Assembly (NCBI RefSeq): GCF_900107965.1
Contig: NZ_FNVU01000022.1
Coordinates: 62,001-126,000, forward strand
Origin: Actinacidiphila yanglinensis
GTDB lineage: Bacteria; Actinomycetota; Actinomycetes; Streptomycetales; Streptomycetaceae
Direction: 5' to 3'
Length of the DNA stretch: 64,000 bases
In this document: piece by piece, positions 24,329 to 31,944 of the stretch
Layout: each line of letters starts with the position of its first letter
Position numbering within the stretch: position 1 is the first letter of the stretch
Program-made: the position numbers and the translations under genes
Notes under the pieces: generated by a model
The model's database searches: none
Told to the model about the DNA's origin: nothing
What the model saw: only the letters and a program-made list of their open reading frames with translations

Positions 24329-25656
24329 GGCTTCCTTCCGCGGCGCAGGGCCCGGTCGGTCAGTTCGGGCGCGGCGCCCAGGTACCGGGTGGGGTCGAGG
24401 AGTTCGCGCAGCCGGCCGGCCGGCAGCACGCCCCGCAGCGCGGGCTCGGCCGCGAGGACGTCGGCCACCGGCAGCCCCTGCTCGGCGGCCGTGCGGGCGG
24501 CCCGGGCCAGCAGGTCCCGGGCCGCCGCGGGGCCGAGCGACGGGCCGAGGGCGGTGAGCAGGCGCTCGGTGGCGATCAGGCCGCCGGTGAGGTCGAGGTC
24601 GCGGCGCATGCGGTCGGCGTCGACCCGCAGCCCGGCCACCAGTTCCCGGGCGTGGTGGGCGGCGCCGCCCGCGAGCCGCAGCGCCTCGCGCAGGGTCTGC
24701 CACTCCGCGTGCCAGGCTCCGGCGGGGCGTTCGTCCTCCGCGGCCATGGCCGCGAACAGCACCGAGGCCAGGGCCGGGAGCTGGCGCGCGGCGGCGGCGG
24801 TCAGGGTGGCGCGGACCGGGTTGGACTTGTGCGGCATCGCGGAGGAGCCGCCGCCGCTGCCCTCGCCCAGCTCGCCGGTCTCGGTACGCGACAGCAGCAG
24901 GACGTCGGCCGCGAGTTTGGCCAGCGCGCCACCGGTGAGGGCGAGGGCGCCGCCGAGGTCGGCGACCGGGGTGCGCAGCACGTGCCAGGGCAGGTCGGGG
25001 GCATCGAGGCCGACGGCCCCGGCGTAGCGCCCGGGCAGGTCCGGGTCGCCGCCGAGCGCGGCCAGGGTGCCTGCCGCGCCGCCGAGTTGGGCGGGCAGGC
25101 GGAGGGCGGCCAGCCGGTCGCGGGCGTCCAGGACGAGGGAGCGCCAGCCCGCCGCCTTGAGGCCGAAGGTGGTGGGCACGGCGTGCTGGGTGAGGGTGCG
25201 GCCGGGCATCGGGGCCAGCCGGTGGCGTCGGGCCAGCACCGCCAGGCCGTCCGCTGCGGCGTCCAGGTCGGCCAGCAGGAGCGGCCGTGCGCGGGCGGTC
25301 ACCGCCATCATCGCGGTGTCGAGGATGTCCTGGCTGGTGGCGCCGCGGTGCACCCAGCCGGCGGCTTCGGGGTCCAGCGCGGACCGCAGGGCGGCGACCA
25401 GCGGGATCACCGGGTTGCCGCCGGCCCGGGCCCGCAGCGCCAGGTCCCGCGGGTCGAACCGTCCCGCGACGGCCTGCTCCCGGATCCGGCCGAGCACCTC
25501 CGGCGGGGCGCCGAGGGCGCGGCTGAGCGCGGCCTCGGCGTCGAGCATCGCCCGGAGGAAGGCGCGGTCGCCGGTGGCGGCCTCCACGGGGGTGCCGGCC
25601 CACGCCGGGGCGAGGAGGCCGACGTCCGCGGGCTCGCCCGGGTCAGCGGAAGTCAA
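24325..25656 (-). CDS. pcaB: 3-carboxy-cis,cis-muconate cycloisomerase
   Basis: Fumarase/aspartase-superfamily enzyme of 443 residues that lactonises 3-carboxymuconate. The superfamily signature is SSAMPHKSNP (271-280), containing the catalytic-loop serine; WVHRGATSQDILDTA (101-115) and TLTQHAVPTTFG (154-165) are the other two conserved regions. The most upstream start is a TTG at 25656 with AGGAG about 11 bases upstream, inside the end of pcaG (14-base overlap). No ATG occurs near it, so a TTG start is likely. Confidence 0.9.
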   Translation of the reverse strand: MTSADPGEPADVGLLAPAWAGTPVEAATGDRAFLRAMLDAEAALSRALGAPPEVLGRIREQAVAGRFDPRDLALRARAGGNPVIPLVAALRSALDPEAAGWVHRGATSQDILDTAMMAVTARARPLLLADLDAAADGLAVLARRHRLAPMPGRTLTQHAVPTTFGLKAAGWRSLVLDARDRLAALRLPAQLGGAAGTLAALGGDPDLPGRYAGAVGLDAPDLPWHVLRTPVADLGGALALTGGALAKLAADVLLLSRTETGELGEGSGGGSSAMPHKSNPVRATLTAAAARQLPALASVLFAAMAAEDERPAGAWHAEWQTLREALRLAGGAAHHARELVAGLRVDADRMRRDLDLTGGLIATERLLTALGPSLGPAAARDLLARAARTAAEQGLPVADVLAAEPALRGVLPAGRLRELLDPTRYLGAAPELTDRALRRGRKP

Positions 25657-26293
25657 GGAACACCGTCTCCTGCGCGTCGTCGCCCTGGATGCGGAGGTCG
25701 AAGCGGTAGACGCGGTGGGCCTCGCCGCCTTCGTGGGTGGCGACCAGCGTCGCGCGCCGCTCGCCGGGCAGCGAGGCCAGCAGGGCGTCGTCCGCCGCCG
25801 GGTCGAGGTAGGCGCGGGTGTACAGGTGGTGCAGCAGGCCGCGGGCGAAGAGCAGGACGCCGACGTACGGCGCGGCCGCGGGCGGGCGCAGGGTGCGGAC
25901 GGTGTAGTGGCCGTCCGCGTCGGTCGGCACGCGGCCCCACCCGGTGAAGGTGACGCCGTCCCGGCCCGCGTCGCGGCCGGTGGAGTGGTCGCGGCGCATG
26001 GAACCGGGCGCGGCCGGGGGCCGGCCGTCCGGACCGGCCTGCCAGAACTCCAGCAGGGCGTCGGGGACGGGCTCGCCGCGACCGTCGAGGACGCGGCCGT
26101 GCAGGGTGACGGTCTCCGGCGCCGAGCGGGGGGCGACGTCCCCGCCGCCGGTGAGGGGCAGCGCGTGGCCGAAGAAGGGGCCGACGGTCTGGGAGGGGGT
26201 CGGGGCGGGACCGGATGCGGGCGCGGATACGGACGTGGACGGTGCGGATGCGGGCGCGGGGACGGTGGAGGGGCGGCGGTCGACGGTGCTCAA
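25643..26293 (-). CDS. pcaG: protocatechuate 3,4-dioxygenase alpha subunit
   Basis: Alpha subunit (216 residues) of the intradiol ring-cleaving dioxygenase. It has the beta-sandwich blocks TPSQTVGPFFGHALP, VTLHGRVLDGRGEPVPDALLEFWQA and GWGRVPTDADGHYTVRTLRP, and it lacks the iron ligands, as expected for PcaG. I chose the TTG at 26293, which overlaps the pcaH stop (TTGA) and follows GGGGGAG; an upstream start would run far into pcaH. A Ser/Thr/Pro/Ala-rich leader of about 35 residues precedes the conserved core, so a later start is possible. Confidence 0.9.
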   Translation of the reverse strand: MSTVDRRPSTVPAPASAPSTSVSAPASGPAPTPSQTVGPFFGHALPLTGGGDVAPRSAPETVTLHGRVLDGRGEPVPDALLEFWQAGPDGRPPAAPGSMRRDHSTGRDAGRDGVTFTGWGRVPTDADGHYTVRTLRPPAAAPYVGVLLFARGLLHHLYTRAYLDPAADDALLASLPGERRATLVATHEGGEAHRVYRFDLRIQGDDAQETVFLDFR

Positions 26294-27081
26294 CGGTTCT
26301 CCCCCTGCTCGGTGTTCCGGCTGTCCTCGGCGTTCTCGGTCCAGGTGGCGGCGGGTCCGTCCAGCACGATGTCCCACTGGAAGCCGAGCGAGAACTCCGA
26401 CTCGGACAGGTCGTGGACGTAGGCGGCGACCAGACGCTCGCGGGCGGCCGCGTCGGTGACCGACTGCATGATGGGGTCGTACCCGAAGAGCGGGTCGCCG
26501 GGGAAGTACATCTGCGTGACCAGGCGCTGGGTGAAGGCGGTGCCGAAGACGGAGAAGTGGATGTGGGCCGGCCGCCAGGCGTTGAGGTGGTTGCCCCAGG
26601 GGTAGGGCCCGGGTTTGACGGTGGTGAAGCTGTAGCGGCCCTGGTCGTCGGTGAGGCAGCGGCCCGCCCCCGTGAAGTGCGGGTCGAGCGGGGCGGGGTG
26701 CTGCTCGCGCTGGTGGGCGTAGCGGCCGGCGGCGTTGGCCTGCCAGATCTCCACCAGCTGCTGGCGCACGGGGCGTCCGGCGCGGTCCAGGACCCGGCCG
26801 CTGACGGTGATGCGCTCGCCGATCGGCTCGCCGGTGTGCTGGCGGGTGAGGTCGCTGTCGAGGGCGGTGACGTCGGTGACCCCGAAGACGGGACCGGTCA
26901 GCTCGACCGCCTCGGGGTCCTCGACCACGACGAGCCGCTGCCGCGGGTGGCGCAGCGCGGTGCTGCGGTAGGGCGGGTAGGCGCGGGACGGGTGGGCCGC
27001 GCCGTTCCCGCTCCCGGCGAGCGCGGCCATCGCGGCGTCGATGCTCTTCTGGTCGGGCGTCGTCGGCTGTGTGTCGGCCAT
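26290..27081 (-). CDS. pcaH: protocatechuate 3,4-dioxygenase beta subunit
   Basis: Catalytic beta subunit (263 residues) binding the non-haem Fe(III) of protocatechuate 3,4-dioxygenase. The four ligands are visible with the spacing known for the family: Tyr121 (GRYAHQ), Tyr160 (GPYPWGNH), His173 and His175 (WRPAHIHFSVFG). It is the first gene of pcaH-G-B-L on the minus strand, all overlapping. It is divergent from a tandem IclR regulator 186 bp away, the likely protocatechuate-responsive controller. Confidence 0.95.
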   Translation of the reverse strand: MADTQPTTPDQKSIDAAMAALAGSGNGAAHPSRAYPPYRSTALRHPRQRLVVVEDPEAVELTGPVFGVTDVTALDSDLTRQHTGEPIGERITVSGRVLDRAGRPVRQQLVEIWQANAAGRYAHQREQHPAPLDPHFTGAGRCLTDDQGRYSFTTVKPGPYPWGNHLNAWRPAHIHFSVFGTAFTQRLVTQMYFPGDPLFGYDPIMQSVTDAAARERLVAAYVHDLSESEFSLGFQWDIVLDGPAATWTENAEDSRNTEQGENR

Positions 27082-27267
27082 GGGTGTCAGCGCTCCAGGA
27101 CGAGGGCGGGTCGCCGACGCGCGGCGGGGCACGGCGTGGCGGGCCGGGAAGGTGTCACGCTCTTGCGGCCGTTCGCCCAATGAACTAAGATTCACCATCG
27201 GCTCGCGGCGAGTCTCGCCCCGGCTCCTGCCCGTTGTCAATGGTTCACGTGTGATCGAGGAGCTCCC
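27082..27267. promoter_or_regulatory. pcaH / tandem-IclR divergent promoter region
   Basis: The 186-bp gap between divergent starts must hold both promoters. A TTGACA on the minus strand (27240-27235) could be a pcaH -35 box. TGAACTAAGATTCA (27181-27194) is a weak dyad of the size IclR proteins bind. Neither is strong enough to call alone. Confidence 0.35.
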
Positions 27268-28899
27268 ATGCCGGACGGCATCGACCGCGATTCCTCGGTC
27301 GGCCCGCTCGAACGGGGACTCCAGGTGCTGCGGGCCCTGACCGAGGTCCCCGAGGGGCGGTTGCGGGCGAGCGCGCTGGTGAAGGCCACCGGCCTGGCCA
27401 GGTCGCCCGTCGACCGGATCGCCACCACGCTGCTGCGGCTGGAATACCTGCGCGAGGAGGGCGGCGACCTCGCGCTGGCCCCCGCGCTGCTCGAACTCGG
27501 CACGGCCTACCTGAACAGCAGCGGGGTCCCGCGCGTGCTCGGCCCGCTGGCCCGCGAACTCGCCGACTCCCTCGACGAGTCCGTGTCGGTCGCCGTCCCG
27601 GACGGGAACGCCGCGCGGTTCGTGGTCCAGTACACCCGGCGCCGCGCCCTGTCGGTGAGCTTCCGCATCGGCGACCTGCTCCCGGTCGAACGCTGCGCCG
27701 CGGGGCTGCTGTTCACCGCCGGGTGGGACGAGGACCGGTTCGCGTCCTGGCGGCTGGACTCCGGTCGGGACTTCCCGGCGCTGCCGCGGGAGCACCGTCC
27801 CCGGCCGGCGGAGTCCGAACTGCGGCGCGCCGCCGCCGAGGCGGGGCGGCACGGCTGGGCGGTCGACGACCAGCTGCTGGAACCGGGCCTGGTCGCGGTG
27901 GCGGTCCCGGTGCGTGACGCGGCGGGCGGCACCGTCGCGGCGCTCAGCGTCGTCAGCCACACCAGCAGGCACGCGGTGCGGGAGCTGCGGGACTTCGCGC
28001 TCCCGCGGATGCAGGCCACCGCCGAGCGGATGTCCGCCGCCCTGGCCGCCGCCACCGGCGAGCCCCCGCGGCGCGCGACGGCGGCCGACCGGACCTCGGA
28101 CGCCAAGCGGGACCTGGGCCCGGAGTACCTCCAGTCGCTGGCGCGGGGGCTGTCCGTCCTGGCCGCCCTGGGGACGGAGCAGGGCGGGATGACGCTGTCC
28201 GCCGTGGCGAGTTGCACCGGGCTGGCGCGGGCCACCGCGCGCCGCTCCCTGCTGACCCTGGAGAGCCTGGGCTACGTGGGCTCGGACGCGGGCCGGTTCA
28301 GCCCGCTGCCGCGGGTGCTCGACCTCGGCTACCCGGTGCTGTCCCGGCTCACCCTCGGGGAGATCGCCCGGCCGCACCTGATCGCCCTCGTCCGGCAGGT
28401 CGGCGAGTCGGCGTCGGTGGCGGTCCTGGACGGCCACGACATCCGCTACGTCGGCCGGGTCGCCGCCAACCGCATCATGAGCGTCACCATCACCCTCGGC
28501 ACCCGCTTCCCGGCCCACGCCACCTCCATGGGCCGGGTCCTGCTCGCCGGGCTGCCGCCGGACGAGCGGGCGTCCTGGCTCTCGGCGGCGCCGCTGCCCG
28601 CGCTGACCCCGCGCACCGTCACCGACCCCGGCCGGCTCGACCGCGCGGTGCGGCAGGCGCGGGACGACGGCTTCGCGATCGCGGACCAGGAACTGGAGGA
28701 GGGCCTGCGGTCGATCGCGGTCCCGCTCCGGGCCGGGGACGGGCGGGTGGTCGCGGCGGTGAACGTCTCCCTGCACGCCGGCCGCACCTCCGCCGAGGAG
28801 GCCCGCGAGGTCATCCTGCCCCGGCTGCGGGAGGCCGCGGACGCGATCTCGGCGGACATCGCCGCCGTGACCAGCGCCCAGGAACTCCCGCCGGGCTGA
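27268..28899 (+). CDS. tandem two-module IclR-family regulator of pca genes
   Basis: Two complete IclR regulators fused in one chain of 543 residues. Module 1 (about 10-265) has a helix-turn-helix RASALVKATGLARSPVDRIATTLLRL and an effector domain ending around LSVVSHTSRHAVREL. Module 2 (about 285-543) has LSAVASCTGLARATARRSLLTLESLGYV and the well-conserved core HATSMGRVLLAGLP. Single IclR proteins have about 250 residues and work as dimers; this may act as an intramolecular dimer. It is divergent from pcaHGBL, as IclR-type PcaR/PcaU regulators are in other bacteria. The ATG at 27268 follows GAGGAG. Confidence 0.85.
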   Translation: MPDGIDRDSSVGPLERGLQVLRALTEVPEGRLRASALVKATGLARSPVDRIATTLLRLEYLREEGGDLALAPALLELGTAYLNSSGVPRVLGPLARELADSLDESVSVAVPDGNAARFVVQYTRRRALSVSFRIGDLLPVERCAAGLLFTAGWDEDRFASWRLDSGRDFPALPREHRPRPAESELRRAAAEAGRHGWAVDDQLLEPGLVAVAVPVRDAAGGTVAALSVVSHTSRHAVRELRDFALPRMQATAERMSAALAAATGEPPRRATAADRTSDAKRDLGPEYLQSLARGLSVLAALGTEQGGMTLSAVASCTGLARATARRSLLTLESLGYVGSDAGRFSPLPRVLDLGYPVLSRLTLGEIARPHLIALVRQVGESASVAVLDGHDIRYVGRVAANRIMSVTITLGTRFPAHATSMGRVLLAGLPPDERASWLSAAPLPALTPRTVTDPGRLDRAVRQARDDGFAIADQELEEGLRSIAVPLRAGDGRVVAAVNVSLHAGRTSAEEAREVILPRLREAADAISADIAAVTSAQELPPG

Positions 28900-28923
28900 G
28901 GCCGGTCGGCCCGGCCCCCTTGC

Positions 28924-31851
28924 TCATCCGACGGCGGTGCGGAAGGTGTAGTGCCCGCCCGTCACCGTGTACGGGGTGGCGCCGTCCGCGGGCGTGCCCG
29001 CGTGTGCCCCTCCCGTGGCGGTGATACCGGACGGCGAGGGCGAGGGCACGGAGATCACCGCGGTGCTGCCGTGCGGCACGACCACGTCCATGACGAGCTG
29101 CTTGCCCGTCAGGTGCCAGCTGCTGCTGATCGTGCCGTGCGGCGAACGCAGGCTCGCCCGCGCCCGGGTGAGCCCGCCGCCCGGCTGCGGCCGTACGGAG
29201 AAGCGCGCGTACCCGGGATGGGCCGGGTCGGGGACGATGCCCGCGATGGTGGTGTACATCCAGCTGCCGACCGCGCCGTCCACGGCGTGGTTGAAGGAGT
29301 TGCCGTTCACGTTCGGGTTGAAGCCGCCGCCGGGCAGGATGCCGTCCCAGCGCTCCCAGACCGTGGTGGCGCCGTGCGCGATCTCGTAGCCCCAGGACGG
29401 GTAACCGGTCTGTTCGAGCAGGGTGTAGGCGACGTCGGTGTGCCCGGTGGCGGACAGCACAGGCAGCAGCCACTGGGTGCCGACGAAGCCGGTGGCGAGG
29501 TGGTCGCCGCCGGCGTGGACGAGGCCCACCAGGCGGCCGGCCGCCTGCGCGCGCAGCCCTTCGGGGAGCAGGCCGAGGTGGAGGGCGAGCACGTAGCCGG
29601 TCTCGCTGTTCCCGGCGATCGAGCCGTCGGCGGCGAGGTACGTCGCGTCCCACGCGGACGCGATCCGGGTGAACAGCGCGCGGTAGCCCGCCGCGTCGGC
29701 GTCGCGGCCGATGGCCGCGGACATCCGCGCCATCAGGGAGGCGTCGTAGGCGAAGTACGCGGTCGCGATCAGGTCGGCGGGGGTGGGCTGGTCCACGTTC
29801 ATCCAGTCGCCGGCCGGCGCGAACGACGCGGGCAGGATGAGGTCCGTGCTCGCCGCCTCCATGGCCGCGAGGTACTTCCGCATCGCGGGGTAGCTGCTCC
29901 TGACCAGGGCGGTGTCGCCGTAGCTCTGCCAGGCGGTGTAGGGGATGACCACGCCCGCGTCGCCCCAGCCGCCGCCGTAGCCGGAGCCCGCGACCGCCGG
30001 CCAGGTCGGCGCGACGTTGTCGAAGATGCCCTGCGGGGTCTGGCTGTCGATCAGGTCGCGTTCCCACTTGGCGTAGAAGCCGTCGAGGTCGCGGTTGAAG
30101 GCCGCGGTCGGGGCGAAGAAGTCGGCGTCGCCCGCCCAACCGAGGCGCTCGGTACGTGCGTTGGTGTCGGTCGGGACGGAGAAGAGGTTGTCCCGCTCGC
30201 TCCAGGTGATGTTCGACTGGAGCTGGTTCACCAGGGCGTCGGACGTGGAGAACGCGCCGATGACGGGTGCGTCGGTGCCTTCGACGATCCCGGTCAGGTC
30301 TGCCGGGGTGGGCGTGCCGGGATAGCCGGTCACCGCGACGTACCGGAACCCGTGGTAGGTGAAGTCCGGTTGGAAGGTCTCCGTCCCGCCGCCGCGCAGC
30401 GTGTAGGTGTCCTGTTGCGCGGCGGTCAGGTACGGGGCGGGGCCCGCGGCGAGGTTGTCCGTGTACAGGGTGCCGTCGGGGTTGATCGCCTGCGCGTGCC
30501 GCAGGGTGACCGTGGTCCCGGCAGGACCGCGCACCCGCACCCGCACCACGCCGGAGATGTCCTGGCCGAGGTCGAAGACGTACGTGCCCGGCGCCGGCTC
30601 GGTGACGCGCACGGGCCGCACGGTGCCGGTCACCCGCACCGGCGGGCCGATCTGCGGCACGGCCTTCGACGCAAGGCCCGGCTGGACGTCGACCGGGGCC
30701 CAACCCGCGCCGGTGAAGCCGGGTTCGGCCCATCCGGACTGCTCCCTGCGCGCGTCGTAGGACTCGCCCATGTAGTTGTCCGCGGACGTCACCGGCCCGC
30801 CGGTGCTCGCCTGCCAGGAGCCGTCGGTGTCGAGGGTCCGCACGGTGCCGTCCGTGTAGGTGACGCGCAGTTGGGCCCACAGCGCGGGCGTCGTGCCGTA
30901 CTGCCCGGTGCCGAACCAGCCGACGTCGCCCGCGTACCAGCCCGGGGCGAGCTGTGCGCCGATCGCGTGGGCGCCGCGGCCGAGCAGGTCGGTCACGTCG
31001 TAGCTCTGGTACTGGACCTGGTCGCTGTAGTTCGTCCAGCCGGGTGCGAACAGGTCGTCGCCGACCCGCCTGCCGTCGATGGACATCTCGTAGATGCCCT
31101 GCGCCGAGGCGTACAGCCGGGCAGCGGCGACCTTCTTCGGAAGGGTGAACTCGGTGCGCAGCCGCGGGGTCTGGTTGCCGGGCTTCAGCAGGGCGCTCGC
31201 GCCGGCGAGGTCCAGGCCGTCGGCGCCGATGGTCCCCGCGCCGAACGCGTTCGGCTCGCCGGTCGTGAACGGGTCGTCCAGCAGGCCGGTCCCGTCCGGG
31301 GCGGTGACGGTGAGGTCGCGGTAGGTGGCCTCCTCGGTGGGCGACTCCCGGAAGCCGATGGTGCCGGTCGCGTAGGCGGACTCCTGGGCGGTGTCGACCG
31401 CGACGCCGTCGACGGAGGTGGTGATCGTGCCGCCGTCGGCGGTGATGCGCAGGTGGTGGGACGAGTGCAGCGCGTCCGGCCCGATGACGTCGCCGATCGG
31501 CGTCTCGGTCACCTGGGAGACGTTCCCGCCGGCCCACACGTGCTTCTTCAGTACGGGCTCCGCGCCGGTCACGTTGATCTGCCACATGTACGAGTCGGCG
31601 CCGCCGGACCGCGCCCGGAAGTAGACGCTCGCCGCCTCCTTCACGACGGTGAGGTCGACGTCGACGGTGTAGTCCGACCAGTGCGCGTCGGCCGCGTCCA
31701 CGCCGACCCAGTCGCCCTGGCCGAGGTCGGGGCCGGCCGCGGCCCGCGGGCCCGTGGTGCTCGCCCCCGCGGGCAGGGCCGGTGGGAGGGACACGGCAAG
31801 GAGGAAGAAGAGCGCGACCGAGAGAACGCGGTGTCCTCGGCGGGGTCTCAT
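28924..31851 (-). CDS. secreted GH78 alpha-L-rhamnosidase
   Basis: Secreted enzyme of 975 residues releasing terminal alpha-L-rhamnose from plant glycosides or pectin side chains. A signal peptide (residues 1-31) leads into a laminin-G-like beta-sandwich (about 40-190) and the GH78 beta-sandwich domains (FTLPKKVAAARLYASAQGIYEMSIDGRRVGDDLFAPGW). The catalytic alpha/alpha-barrel includes RTERLGWAGDADFFAPTAAF, the family's D/E-rich catalytic segment, and a C-terminal beta domain. The ATG at 31851 follows AAAGG. It lies 93 bp after the GH3 gene on the same strand and is probably co-transcribed with it. Confidence 0.9.
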   Translation of the reverse strand: MRPRRGHRVLSVALFFLLAVSLPPALPAGASTTGPRAAAGPDLGQGDWVGVDAADAHWSDYTVDVDLTVVKEAASVYFRARSGGADSYMWQINVTGAEPVLKKHVWAGGNVSQVTETPIGDVIGPDALHSSHHLRITADGGTITTSVDGVAVDTAQESAYATGTIGFRESPTEEATYRDLTVTAPDGTGLLDDPFTTGEPNAFGAGTIGADGLDLAGASALLKPGNQTPRLRTEFTLPKKVAAARLYASAQGIYEMSIDGRRVGDDLFAPGWTNYSDQVQYQSYDVTDLLGRGAHAIGAQLAPGWYAGDVGWFGTGQYGTTPALWAQLRVTYTDGTVRTLDTDGSWQASTGGPVTSADNYMGESYDARREQSGWAEPGFTGAGWAPVDVQPGLASKAVPQIGPPVRVTGTVRPVRVTEPAPGTYVFDLGQDISGVVRVRVRGPAGTTVTLRHAQAINPDGTLYTDNLAAGPAPYLTAAQQDTYTLRGGGTETFQPDFTYHGFRYVAVTGYPGTPTPADLTGIVEGTDAPVIGAFSTSDALVNQLQSNITWSERDNLFSVPTDTNARTERLGWAGDADFFAPTAAFNRDLDGFYAKWERDLIDSQTPQGIFDNVAPTWPAVAGSGYGGGWGDAGVVIPYTAWQSYGDTALVRSSYPAMRKYLAAMEAASTDLILPASFAPAGDWMNVDQPTPADLIATAYFAYDASLMARMSAAIGRDADAAGYRALFTRIASAWDATYLAADGSIAGNSETGYVLALHLGLLPEGLRAQAAGRLVGLVHAGGDHLATGFVGTQWLLPVLSATGHTDVAYTLLEQTGYPSWGYEIAHGATTVWERWDGILPGGGFNPNVNGNSFNHAVDGAVGSWMYTTIAGIVPDPAHPGYARFSVRPQPGGGLTRARASLRSPHGTISSSWHLTGKQLVMDVVVPHGSTAVISVPSPSPSGITATGGAHAGTPADGATPYTVTGGHYTFRTAVG

Positions 31852-31944
31852 CGATGCTGCCTTTCCCTGCTGGCGGATGATCGGCGCCCACCGGGGCCGC
31901 CCGCCCGCGGGTGGACTCGCGGGCGGGCGGCCGGTCCGGGCGTG

